From: Paeniglutamicibacter terrestris
GTDB lineage: Bacteria; Actinomycetota; Actinomycetes; Actinomycetales; Micrococcaceae
DNA length: 64,000 nucleotides
Assembly (NCBI RefSeq): GCF_012271785.1
Contig: NZ_JAAWVT010000013.1
Span: 1 to 64,000, forward strand
Direction: 5' to 3'
Position 1 is the first letter of the stretch; every line of letters starts with the position of its first letter. The notes beneath the pieces are model-generated. The model saw only the letters and a program-made list of their open reading frames with translations. It made no database searches and was not told the DNA's origin. This document shows, one piece after another, positions 52,173-60,431 of this stretch. Both the position numbers and the translations under genes were made by a program.

Positions 52173-53284
52173 GACCGATGCTCCTTCAAGTTTTCCTGCG
52201 CGGCTTCGCGGGCGAGTAGCTGAGCGTTTTTTCGTGCTGAACGTCGTGCCGCGCGGCCGATTTTCTCGCCCCTACCGCCACCGGAGGAGGCAATGGAGCG
52301 GGAAATGAGGAAGTTCAGTAGCCCGACCAGGATGATGATCAGGAAGAGCAGCCAAGCCACGGCGGACGCTTTGCCGAAGTCCCCGCGGTTGAAGGCCAAG
52401 TCCCAGAGGTACAAAACGGTGGTCTGGTATTCACGGTTGGGTCCGCCCAGCGTCGAGCTGCTGGGATTAAAGAGTTTCGGCTCGGTGAAGATCTGCAGAC
52501 CGCCGACCGTCGCGGTGATGATCACGAAGATCATGGACGGGCGGATACCCGGCAACGTGATGGAGAAGAAGCGCCGGAAGGCTCCGGCACCATCTAGAGC
52601 GGCCGATTCGTGGAGTTCACGCGGAACGGCCTGCATGGCTGCCAGGAGGATCAGCGCGTTGTAGCCCGTCCAGCGCCAGTTCACCATCGAGGCGATGGCG
52701 ATATGGGAGGGGAAAACCTCGGACTTCCACGCGACGGGATCAAGGTTGAGCAGTTGCAGGATGTTGTTGATGAGACCGTATTTTTCGTCGAAAGCGCTCG
52801 AGAAAATCAACGTCACCGCCACCGGAGTAACAACGTAGGGCAGGAGGATACTCATGCGCCAGAAGGTCTTGGCTCGTAAATTCTGATCCAAGATGGCGGC
52901 GATGAACGTTGCCGCGATGAGCTGCGGGATGGCCGAGAGTAGGAAGATGCTGAAGGTGTTAAACAGCGAGTTCCAGAAGTACGGATCCGTGAGTTCGGTG
53001 ACGTAGTTCTCCAGGCCGACCCAGTCCCCCGCGCCCGAGAGCAGATCCCAGTCGTTAATGGAAACGATAAAGGTATAGACCAGCGGGAAAAGTCCCACCA
53101 AGGCGAAGAGGATAAAGAACGGGGCGATGTAGAGGTAGGGCGATACCTTAACGTCGAGTGCGCCAAACTTTGCTCGAAGCGAGGGACGCGGGCTGTTTCC
53201 GGAGCTGGGGGCACCGGTGCTTTCCGCGTCGGGCCTGCCATGCTTTTGCTGCGGCGCCGAAGGCGGGCTGATGATGCTGGTCAT
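52169..53284 (-). CDS. ABC sugar transporter permease (CebF-like)
   Basis: The 371-residue permease has an extended N-terminal tail (about 50 residues, Ser/Pro/Gln-rich) before the first helix (VSPYLYIAPFFILFALVGL). The EAA loop is ELHESAALDGAGAFRRFF. A C-terminal basic tail (RRSARKNAQLLAREAAQ) extends past the last helix. It couples to the second permease by an ATGA overlap, and lies 70 bases downstream of the binding-protein gene. Confidence 0.94.
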   Translation of the reverse strand: MTSIISPPSAPQQKHGRPDAESTGAPSSGNSPRPSLRAKFGALDVKVSPYLYIAPFFILFALVGLFPLVYTFIVSINDWDLLSGAGDWVGLENYVTELTDPYFWNSLFNTFSIFLLSAIPQLIAATFIAAILDQNLRAKTFWRMSILLPYVVTPVAVTLIFSSAFDEKYGLINNILQLLNLDPVAWKSEVFPSHIAIASMVNWRWTGYNALILLAAMQAVPRELHESAALDGAGAFRRFFSITLPGIRPSMIFVIITATVGGLQIFTEPKLFNPSSSTLGGPNREYQTTVLYLWDLAFNRGDFGKASAVAWLLFLIIILVGLLNFLISRSIASSGGGRGEKIGRAARRSARKNAQLLAREAAQENLKEHRS

Positions 53285-53354
53285 GAGATTCTTCTCCCAG
53301 TGGGACGGAGGCTCGGCACAACGTGTATGCCGAGCCTCCGAACTGCGTGGTGGA

Positions 53355-54680
53355 TTATTTGAGGTCGAGGTTCTTCAAGGTGGTCAACGCGTCATTCCAT
53401 GCGCTCTTTCCGTCGGTTCCCTTATCCAGCGCGATGGTTGCCGGGCCGAAGACCTGCTCCTGAATGACCGAGTCGTTGGCTCCCTTGAATTGGGCCTTGA
53501 CTCCTTCCGAACGCGAGGCCAGAATCTCGCCGACCGGTGCATCGTTGAAGAACTTGCTCAATTCATTGCTGCCGGTGACGCCCGGATCGGTTTGGGCAGC
53601 TGTCACACTCGGGAAGGTTCCCGCTGCTTGGAAGGCTGCGACCTGTGACTTTGCGTCGGTCAGGTACGTGGCAAGTTCGGCAGCTTCGGCCGGGTGCTTG
53701 GATGTAGTGGGTACCGTCAGGAAGGTTCCGCCCCAGTTGGTGGGACCACCGGGGAAGACATCGGCAAAGTCCCATCCTGAGTCGGCGTTGCCACCGGCAG
53801 CTTCGATCTGACCTTGGACGACACCGAGCATCCATCCCGGGCAGACGGAGGTGGCGAAGGATCCGTCGACAAAGGCCTTGCCCTTGCCCCAGTCCCACTG
53901 AGTCTGACCCGAGGAGAGACCCGCTGCTGCGCCGCCGGCCAGTTCATCCCAGCGTTCTGCCAGTGCGGTATTTCCCTCGATGTTCAACGAGCCATCTGCC
54001 TTGTAGTAGCCCTCGGGCAGCTGATTGACCATCGAGTTCCAGACGAAGCCGGACTGGTCGTACCAGGATTTGCCGGTGGCTGCCTTGTATTTCTTGCCGG
54101 TCTCGAAGTAGTTGGCCCAGGTGGCGTCGTCCCCGCCCAGCGCGGCAGCAACCTCGGTGCGATCGGTGGGAAGCCCTGCTTCCTTGAAGAGTTTCTTGTT
54201 GTAGCACAGGCCGACCGGACCGATATCGGTGCCGTAGGCGATCACGCGGTCCTTTGAGTCGGTGGCTTGTTCGGTCTTCCATGAAACCCAGCGGTCCTTG
54301 ATGTCTGCCGCACCGTACTGGCCGAGGTCGGTGAAGGAGTCCGAGACGGCCATGACCTGACCGAGCCAGCCTTCTTCAACGGCCTGGACATCCGGCAGCC
54401 CGGCCCCGGCGGCCTGCTTCGTCTTCCAATCGGTCAGCGCGTTTCCGCCGGTGTCGATGTTGGTGGCCTTGATGGTGATGCCCGGGTGATCGGCTTCGTA
54501 CTGCTTGTACAGGCCGTCGAGTCCCATGGTTCCGAACGTGGTGACGGTCAGTGTCACCGGGTTATCGCTTGATGCCGGCTCGGCCGAGGAGGCTCCGGAA
54601 GAGCACCCCACTGCCAAAAGTGCGAAGGCTGCCGCTCCTGCGAGGGCCGCGGCGGTCTTAGTGTGGCGTGAATTCTTCAC
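53355..54680 (-). CDS. Extracellular sugar-binding lipoprotein of an ABC transporter (CebE-like)
   Basis: The 441-residue solute-binding protein is of the MalE-like cluster. The lipobox LLAVGC is followed by a Ser-rich linker. The lobes contain LTVTTFGTMGLDGLYKQYE, PDVQAVEEGWLGQV and GPVGLCYNKKLFKEAG. The substrate is inferred to be cellobiose or another beta-glucoside from the operon's GH1 gene. The GTG at 54680 is preferred because AAGGAG lies five bases upstream. Three LacI operators lie in the 150 bases upstream. Confidence 0.93.
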   Translation of the reverse strand: MKNSRHTKTAAALAGAAAFALLAVGCSSGASSAEPASSDNPVTLTVTTFGTMGLDGLYKQYEADHPGITIKATNIDTGGNALTDWKTKQAAGAGLPDVQAVEEGWLGQVMAVSDSFTDLGQYGAADIKDRWVSWKTEQATDSKDRVIAYGTDIGPVGLCYNKKLFKEAGLPTDRTEVAAALGGDDATWANYFETGKKYKAATGKSWYDQSGFVWNSMVNQLPEGYYKADGSLNIEGNTALAERWDELAGGAAAGLSSGQTQWDWGKGKAFVDGSFATSVCPGWMLGVVQGQIEAAGGNADSGWDFADVFPGGPTNWGGTFLTVPTTSKHPAEAAELATYLTDAKSQVAAFQAAGTFPSVTAAQTDPGVTGSNELSKFFNDAPVGEILASRSEGVKAQFKGANDSVIQEQVFGPATIALDKGTDGKSAWNDALTTLKNLDLK

Positions 54681-54734
54681 GTTCACTCCTTTGTATGCGT
54701 CGGTGGTGCTGCGTGTGAATGGAGTTAGATCAAA

Positions 54735-54750
54735 ATGAGAGCGCTCTCAT
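54735..54750 (-). promoter_or_regulatory. LacI-type operator 1
   Basis: ATGAGAGCGCTCTCAT is a perfect palindrome about 55 bases before the binding-protein start. Confidence 0.85.
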
Positions 54751-54801
54751 TTCATGCCGACGAGCACCCTTCGCAAGCCATACCAGGGATTCGTCGAATA
54801 C

Positions 54802-54815
54802 TGAGAGCGCTCTCA
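54802..54815 (-). promoter_or_regulatory. LacI-type operator 2
   Basis: TGAGAGCGCTCTCA is a perfect palindrome, identical in its core to operator 1 and 66 bases from it. Confidence 0.85.
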
Positions 54816-54823
54816 CCCAGAAG

Positions 54824-54839
54824 TGTGAGCGCTCTCACA
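54824..54839 (-). promoter_or_regulatory. LacI-type operator 3
   Basis: TGTGAGCGCTCTCACA is a near-perfect palindrome with arms TGTGAG/CTCACA, adjacent to operator 2. Confidence 0.75.
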
Positions 54840-55012
54840 AGATCGCTAGATACAAGATTCCACGGCTTTCAACAAATGTCAACACCGAACACCTCCCGGC
54901 TTTGAGCCGAGCGCCACCGCTCAAAACAGGTGAAGTTCACCCGCTGGCGATACCTAACACCCTGCTCGCGACAGATCAGAAGGTGAGTTCGGGCACGATT
55001 CTGAGGATGGAA

Positions 55013-55041
55013 TCGACCGCCGGGCAAAAGCTATGTATAGT
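55013..55041 (+). promoter_or_regulatory. Promoter of tRNA-Arg copy B
   Basis: TCGACC (55013-55018) and TATAGT (55036-55041) are 17 bases apart. The TATAGTT-g-TTCGAGGTCGA segment matches copy A. Confidence 0.6.
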
Positions 55042-55048
55042 TGTTCGA

Positions 55049-55074
55049 GGTCGAGCCGTGAGGCTGGATCAACA
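55049..55074 (+). other. tRNA-Arg leader hairpin, copy B
   Basis: AGCC-GTGA-GGCT is the counterpart of copy A's AACC-GCAA-GGTT. The second base pair has changed from A-T to G-C on both sides and both loops are GNRA type. Confidence 0.55.
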
Positions 55075-55083
55075 ATAAAATAT

Positions 55084-55160
55084 GCGCCCATAGCTCAGCT
55101 GGATAGAGCATCTGTCTACGGAACAGAAGGTCAGGGGTTCGAATCCCTTTGGGCGCACCA
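55084..55160 (+). tRNA. tRNA-Arg (ACG anticodon), copy B
   Basis: This is identical over 77 bases to copy A, with anticodon ACG and encoded CCA. It lies 9,747 bases downstream in the same orientation. Confidence 0.97.
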
Positions 55161-55164
55161 AGTG

Positions 55165-55193
55165 AAAAAGCCGCGAGAAATCGCGGCTTTTTT
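55165..55193 (+). terminator. Terminator of tRNA-Arg copy B
   Basis: GCCGCGA-GAAA-TCGCGGC is followed by TTTTTTG. Compared with copy A (GCCACGA/TCGTGGC) one base pair has been swapped on both sides. Confidence 0.92.
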
Positions 55194-55265
55194 GTGGTCT
55201 ACGACCGAATCGCCATGCGAAACCATCTCGTCACTGCTCCCCACGAGAACTCTCCTGGATTAACC

Positions 55266-55724
55266 TCACGCGGTGAGCCGATTAAGAACATCCTCGTAGA
55301 TCGATTCATCGATCAATCCGAAAGATACCGCATTTTCCACGTCGATGAACGTTCCGGCAATGTCACTTTCTAACTCACCAAATTCATTGAACTTCGGGGC
55401 ACTGCGGTACGGCCACGCTGCCAACTCGAGGATCACCTCTTCACGGCCAATCATGCCCGCGGCAAACCGCTGGCAGAGCTCATGCGGCGAGGCTGCATTA
55501 AAACCCGCCACGACATCTGGCACTTTCGCGGCACGTTGCAACGCCTTGGCCACCGCCGGCTGCGATAAGCGCAACACTTTGGCCATCTGAACCTGTGTCA
55601 TCTGCTGGCGCGCAGCTTTAAGGGTCCGCTTGTAGTCAAGCAAAGCGACTTCTGCAAGTTCCCTGGAGCGCAACAGCTGCGCCGCCACAGCCGCGTCACG
55701 TGGTGGATCAATATTCTGGCTCAC
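55266..55724 (-). CDS. Helix-turn-helix protein with C-terminal domain of unknown role
   Basis: The 152-residue protein has an XRE-like HTH at about residues 42-62 (MTQVQMAKVLRLSQPAVAKAL). A C-terminal region rich in aromatic and acidic residues (ELAAWPYRSAPKFNEFGELESD, then GTFIDVENAVSFGLID) may bind a ligand or partner. The GTG at 55724 is chosen because GGAGG lies five bases upstream. A palindrome 44 bases upstream suggests autoregulation. It could be a lone antitoxin-like regulator, but no toxin is adjacent. Confidence 0.75.
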   Translation of the reverse strand: MSQNIDPPRDAAVAAQLLRSRELAEVALLDYKRTLKAARQQMTQVQMAKVLRLSQPAVAKALQRAAKVPDVVAGFNAASPHELCQRFAAGMIGREEVILELAAWPYRSAPKFNEFGELESDIAGTFIDVENAVSFGLIDESIYEDVLNRLTA

Positions 55725-55767
55725 GGCAACCTCCAAAGCGCGAAATTACTTGTCCTACTTCTCGAAT

Positions 55768-55781
55768 ATAACAGATGTTAT
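55768..55781 (-). promoter_or_regulatory. Candidate operator of the HTH gene
   Basis: ATAACA-GA-TGTTAT is a perfect 6-6 palindrome. On the minus strand TATATT, a plausible -10, overlaps its end. The rest of 55782-56029 shows no gene. Confidence 0.6.
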
Positions 55782-56029
55782 TTTGACGCTCTAGGGCTTC
55801 GCGCGTGATGGGACACCGCAGGCGAAGCAGGATCAGGCCGGGCCCGAGAAGCTAGATTCTGCCGCGGATTGAAGCAACGGCAGATGATCGTGATTTTGGA
55901 TGGCCAGCTTTCGACGGCACAAGGGCCGATCCGCACCGCGAAGATCAACACCCGGGCAGCAGCCATCGCGCGAGCGCAACAGACAACCATCGACACAGGC
56001 GAGGAACGAAGTCCCTACAAGCGACCGGC

Positions 56030-57049
56030 TCAGCGTGCCACTTGGGCGGTGATGCAGGTGGGACTTTCCATCACCAGGGAGTCCAGACGTACAGAAGGAA
56101 TCCCATCCCCGGCGTCCAGCTCAAAGGCCTCGACCGTATTGGACAGCTGATTGGCCACCAGCATCGAGTCACCCACCTGCAGGTGATGCCGCGGCCACTC
56201 CCCTTCACAGGCCGAACTACCCACGAGCACCGGAATTCCCGCCTTGAGTCCAAGCACCACTACCTTCTGGGCACCACGAACACCGACGTAAAGACGGTCT
56301 CGGTACTTGTCCAAGGACAATTCGGCAGGAAAATGCTCGCCGGGCAAAATCTCTTCACCGAGGCCGGTTCGTGCCACCTCACGATATTCACCCGAAGCGT
56401 CGGGGCTCAGCGTGATGACTTCAGCGCCATGCTCGGTAGCGACATAAATGAACCCCGAGGGATGCTCCACCAGATGTCGCGGGCCGTCGCCCTTGTGCAA
56501 GACGATGACTTGTTGCAGCAGTAATTGGCCATCATGTAGTTCCCACAGGCGCAGTGAATCATGTCCAAGATCGGTGGTAATGATCCTTCCCGAACGCAAC
56601 ACAGTGGCTTGATGAGAATGCGATGCCCGCCCCTCATGACCGGGGACCGCAAAGGGATCCCTGGAGGCCGGCGCCAGGCTGGGCAGTCCCAGCGAACCAT
56701 CGGTGGCTAACGGGTAGATCAGGATCTTCCCGTCGCCGTAGCAGCTGGCGATGAGATGACTTCCGGTCAAGGCCAGGTGACATACCAGCGCTCCGGCGGG
56801 AACCGGATGCCCCAAAGGTTCAAGCCGGTCGGTGCCCACGATCGTATAGGCAGCCACCTCACCCCGATGCTCGAGGGCCGCATAGAGCACCGGCAGTGTC
56901 GGGTGGACGGTCAACCACGAGGGGGAATCTGCGGCGTGGGCCAACCCGAGGTCCGTGAGTACCCCATTATTGATACCCATCGTTCGAATGCCCTGACTGG
57001 TACCGCCACCATCTGGCGAATATCCGCCAACCCAAAACCTCTTGATCAT
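56030..57049 (-). CDS. Lactonase family seven-bladed beta-propeller protein
   Basis: The 339-residue protein is of the 6-phosphogluconolactonase type (Lactonase, PF10282 family). Propeller repeats are seen as FWVGGYSPDGGGTSQGI, SPSWLTVHPTLPVLYAALE, GHEGRASHSHQATV, TDLGHDSLRLWEL and GDGPRHLVEHPSGFIYVATE. It could hydrolyse 6-phosphogluconolactone in the pentose pathway or act on another lactone. No pentose-pathway partner is adjacent. No signal peptide is seen. Confidence 0.9.
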   Translation of the reverse strand: MIKRFWVGGYSPDGGGTSQGIRTMGINNGVLTDLGLAHAADSPSWLTVHPTLPVLYAALEHRGEVAAYTIVGTDRLEPLGHPVPAGALVCHLALTGSHLIASCYGDGKILIYPLATDGSLGLPSLAPASRDPFAVPGHEGRASHSHQATVLRSGRIITTDLGHDSLRLWELHDGQLLLQQVIVLHKGDGPRHLVEHPSGFIYVATEHGAEVITLSPDASGEYREVARTGLGEEILPGEHFPAELSLDKYRDRLYVGVRGAQKVVVLGLKAGIPVLVGSSACEGEWPRHHLQVGDSMLVANQLSNTVEAFELDAGDGIPSVRLDSLVMESPTCITAQVAR

Positions 57050-57171
57050 GTCCCCATCTTCCCCCCAACAATGCCCTCACATGGAGATCAAGGGTTAAAA
57101 GTTGCCCTATCGTGTCCTAAGGTTGCGTACCGAATCTCGTCACGTGTCGCATCAGACAAAAACACTAATTG

Positions 57172-57187
57172 AACTGACCAGTCAGTT
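57172..57187 (+). promoter_or_regulatory. TetR-type operator upstream of the YhgE operon
   Basis: AACTGAC-CA-GTCAGTT is a perfect 7-7 palindrome. It lies between a candidate -35 TTGAAC (57169-57174) and -10 TACGAT (57193-57198), where a repressor would block transcription. Confidence 0.75.
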
Positions 57188-57204
57188 TGGTTTACGATGG
57201 TTTT

Positions 57205-58116
57205 GTGCTCATCGCCGATAACCTGGCCATTGCCGGTCGCCACCTGCCCCTGCTGGATCCCACCAGCCTTGCCGTCGCGCGCGGCGAACTTCTGCTGATC
57301 CAGGCCGATACCCAAACCACGCGCACCGCGCTGTCTCTAGGACTGAGCGCACGCATGCGCCCCAGCGAGGGAAGCGTCAGCTGGCTCGGGGATTCCTCAC
57401 TCAAAGCGGTACGCCGCATCAGCGCCATCGTTGACTCCCCCCAGATCAACGATCCGGAGGCACACATGAAGGTCCGCGACCTGGTGGCCGAGGACCTTTC
57501 ACTCATTCCGGGTTCCAGACGGCGACGACCCAAGACCAAAACGTGGATTCAAGAGCACCATCTGGAGTCCTTGGCCGATCAATACCTCGATGCCATCGAA
57601 CCGCTTGACCGCCTCACCCTGATGACCGAGCTGGCCCTTGAAGATGCCCACGTTGAGCTGTTGGTCTTCGACACCCCGGAACGCCACGGGATTCCCGAAG
57701 AGATGTGGTGCACCTTCCTAGAATCGGTGTCCACCGGCGAACGAGCCCCGGCCATCATCGCCGTGGTGCAGCGCCTCCCCGAACAGTGGTCGGGCCCCAA
57801 CGCCTACGACGGCGGTATTCAGGACAAGCTGGAGGTTCCCTTCGGCTCGATTCACGCAGATCTCCCCGCGGACGAACCCACGGAGGAACCCGAAACCAAG
57901 GCAGCACCGGCACACCTCGCAGACCCCGAGCCAGCTCCAGCGGTCGGCGTTGATATCCCCGGCGAAACCGAATCCTCTCCGAAGCACCTCGAGGGTGCTG
58001 CTCCCGCACATGCAGCAAGCGTTGACATCCCGGAAGTCAGCTCACCGGTCGATGCGATCGAGGACGCCCCGGTCGAAACCACCACACTTCCCACCGCAGC
58101 AAAGGACCTCTCATGA
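57205..58116 (+). CDS. Degenerate ABC-ATPase-like protein with acidic tail
   Basis: The 303-residue protein has an N-terminal ~210 residues with the ABC-ATPase layout (DNLAIAGRHLPLLDPTSLAV, LVFDTPE in the Walker B position) but no Walker A lysine: residues 34-42 read ADTQTTRTA. No LSGGQ is recognisable; DRLTLMTELAL occupies its place. It therefore probably does not hydrolyse ATP. The C-terminal ~90 residues are Ala/Pro/Glu-rich with repeated VDIP units. The likely start is GTG 57205, possibly leaderless, since the -10 element is only seven bases away. Its stop overlaps the YhgE gene (ATGA). Confidence 0.75.
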   Translation: MLIADNLAIAGRHLPLLDPTSLAVARGELLLIQADTQTTRTALSLGLSARMRPSEGSVSWLGDSSLKAVRRISAIVDSPQINDPEAHMKVRDLVAEDLSLIPGSRRRRPKTKTWIQEHHLESLADQYLDAIEPLDRLTLMTELALEDAHVELLVFDTPERHGIPEEMWCTFLESVSTGERAPAIIAVVQRLPEQWSGPNAYDGGIQDKLEVPFGSIHADLPADEPTEEPETKAAPAHLADPEPAPAVGVDIPGETESSPKHLEGAAPAHAASVDIPEVSSPVDAIEDAPVETTTLPTAAKDLS

Positions 58117-60431
58117 CCACGTTGCGTCTGGCTCTGTCCGAACTCAAGCGCATGACCTCCGGTCGCCTACCGAAGATCGCGATCGCCGCATTGACTCTGG
58201 TCCCGCTGCTCTACGGAGCGCTCTACCTTTACGCAAACTGGGACCCGTATTCCAATCTGCACAACGTCAAGGCCGCCATCGTGAACCTGGATCAGGGTTC
58301 CACCAAGGACGGCAAGGACCTCGCTGTAGGTGATGACGTCACCACCGAATTGATGGAGGATGGCACCTTCGGTTGGAACCAGGTGTCCACCGAGGCCGAA
58401 GCCGAGGCGGGTGTTGCCTCCGGCGATTATGCCTTCGCGATGACCATCCCCGCAGATTTCTCCGCCAACCTCGCCTCCCCCGGCGACTTCGAGGCGGCCA
58501 AACAGGGCATCTTGAAACTCACCACCAACGATGCAAACAACTACATGGTCGGCACCTTCGCCGACAAGCTGGCCGGCCAGGTGCACAACACCGTGGCCGC
58601 CGAGGTTGGAACGCAGACCGCCGATGCCCTGCTCACCGGTTTCACCGAGATCCACACCTCGATGTCCAAGGCCGCAGATGGCGCCGGGAAACTACACACC
58701 GGCACCGTGAAACTCTCCGACGGTGTCACCACGCTGGCCGATGGCGTGAACACGCTGGATGATGGAGCCGGCAAACTTGATGCCGGGGCCGCGGATCTTT
58801 CCCAAGGTGCCAACACCCTGCACGACGGCACCTCCTCGCTGTTAGCCGGGCAAAAGAAGCTCGCCACCGGTGCGAACTCGCTCGCCGCTGGGGCAGACAC
58901 GCTGGCCGATGGCACCAAGGAACTCAACGCCGGTCTGGCCGAACTAAAGTCCAAAACTTCGGCCCTTCCCGCGAAGACCCAACAGCTTAATGATGGTGCG
59001 CAGAAGGCCTCCGATGCGTCCGTCCAGCTCGCCGATGGCGCCGCCGAGGTGGCAGCCGGCAACAAGGCCCTGGATGACAAGGTCACGCAGGCAGCAGAAA
59101 CCCTCACCGCCCTGGAAAAAGATGCCAATACCCGCATCGATTCGGCCACCGAGGCCCTGAACACCCGTCTGGATCAATTGGTCACCGAGGGGATCCTCAC
59201 CAGCGAACAGGCCAAGACCCTGCGCACCGATGTCACGAACGCCGCAAAATCCAGCGGTGTCAGCGAACAGGTGGCCGACACCAAAAAGCAGTTGACCACC
59301 GCCCAATCCCAGATCTCCGCTCTTGCCGACGGCTCGGCGAAGGTCGCGGCCGGCGCCAAGCAACTATCCGGAGGCCTCTCTACCCTGGCTGACGGAACCG
59401 AAACCCTGGCCGGGGCCATGCCCGCGCTCAAAACCGGTATCGGAGATGCCGCTGCGGGCGCATCCGCCCTCAACACCGGAGCCCAAAAACTCTCTGACGG
59501 TGCCGATACCCTGGCCGACGGTGAAGCAGACGCACTGGCTGGTACCAAGAAGCTGAACAGCGGTGCCTCAACGCTGGCCGCCGGAACCACCACCTTGCAC
59601 GAGGGAACCGGCTCGCTACTCGCCGGCGTGGGTGACCTCGGCGACGGGGTCGGTGAGCTCGGCGACGGGGCCACCGAACTGAGTGATGGTTCCTCCGAGC
59701 TGTCCACCAAACTCACCGACGGCACCGATGAGGTACCCAACCCCAACGCGGCAGACCGTGATCAAGTTTCGAACATCATCGGCGATCCGGTAGCCATCGA
59801 TCGCACGGACCAGGCCAAGGCCTCGGTCTACGGCGAAGGACTGGCCCCGTTCTTCATGACCCTAGCCATCTTCATTGGTGCCTTCATGCTCATCCAGCTC
59901 ATGCGCCCGATTACCGCACGCGCGCTGGCCTCCAACGCCTCCAACTGGAAAATCGCCATCGGCGGTTGGCTGCCCTTCTTCTTCATCTCGATCATTCAGG
60001 GCACCATCCTCTACCTGGTCGTGATCTTCGGCCTCGGGCTCAATACCGCCCACCCGTGGATGACCTGGGGACTCTTCCTGCTGGCGTCGATGGCGTTCAC
60101 CGCCATCATCCAGGGCATCTGCGCACTAGCCGGCACGCCGGGCAAGATGGTGGTCCTGGTATTGATGGTGCTGCAGCTGGTTTCCTCCGGCGGAACCTTC
60201 CCCTGGGAAACCACCCCCAAGATCCTGCACATTGCCCACCAATGGCTGCCCATGGGACATGTCGTCACCGGCCTGCGCCACCTGATGTACGGAGCGGATC
60301 TCACGGTGCTCGGCCCCGTGGTGGCCGGGCTCATCGGCTACACCGTGCTGGGCCTGCTGGCCAGCACCCTGGCGGTACGCTTGCACAAGACATGGTCCCT
60401 GAAAACACTGCATCCGGAGCTGAGTGCATGA
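58113..60431 (+). CDS. YhgE/Pip family membrane protein
   Basis: The 772-residue protein has an N-terminal membrane helix (about 21-40), a long extracytoplasmic region and several C-terminal helices (about 577-765), the YhgE/Pip layout related to ABC-2 type permeases and type VII secretion EsaA. Two blocks of xLxxGxx heptads (about 200-280 and 407-532), such as TLADGVNTLDDG, flank a coiled-coil-like stretch. It is coupled to both neighbours by ATGA overlaps. The degenerate ABC partner may assist its assembly. The substrate is unknown. Confidence 0.9.
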   Translation: MTTLRLALSELKRMTSGRLPKIAIAALTLVPLLYGALYLYANWDPYSNLHNVKAAIVNLDQGSTKDGKDLAVGDDVTTELMEDGTFGWNQVSTEAEAEAGVASGDYAFAMTIPADFSANLASPGDFEAAKQGILKLTTNDANNYMVGTFADKLAGQVHNTVAAEVGTQTADALLTGFTEIHTSMSKAADGAGKLHTGTVKLSDGVTTLADGVNTLDDGAGKLDAGAADLSQGANTLHDGTSSLLAGQKKLATGANSLAAGADTLADGTKELNAGLAELKSKTSALPAKTQQLNDGAQKASDASVQLADGAAEVAAGNKALDDKVTQAAETLTALEKDANTRIDSATEALNTRLDQLVTEGILTSEQAKTLRTDVTNAAKSSGVSEQVADTKKQLTTAQSQISALADGSAKVAAGAKQLSGGLSTLADGTETLAGAMPALKTGIGDAAAGASALNTGAQKLSDGADTLADGEADALAGTKKLNSGASTLAAGTTTLHEGTGSLLAGVGDLGDGVGELGDGATELSDGSSELSTKLTDGTDEVPNPNAADRDQVSNIIGDPVAIDRTDQAKASVYGEGLAPFFMTLAIFIGAFMLIQLMRPITARALASNASNWKIAIGGWLPFFFISIIQGTILYLVVIFGLGLNTAHPWMTWGLFLLASMAFTAIIQGICALAGTPGKMVVLVLMVLQLVSSGGTFPWETTPKILHIAHQWLPMGHVVTGLRHLMYGADLTVLGPVVAGLIGYTVLGLLASTLAVRLHKTWSLKTLHPELSA

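Noticed and set aside
55869-56150. A 93-codon plus-strand frame before the lactonase gene
   Set aside because: No ribosome site, no family, and it runs into the antisense of the lactonase.
59966-60427. The upstream part of the frame that contains the TetR gene
   Set aside because: This part is out-of-frame YhgE sequence. The family match begins at the ATG at 60428.
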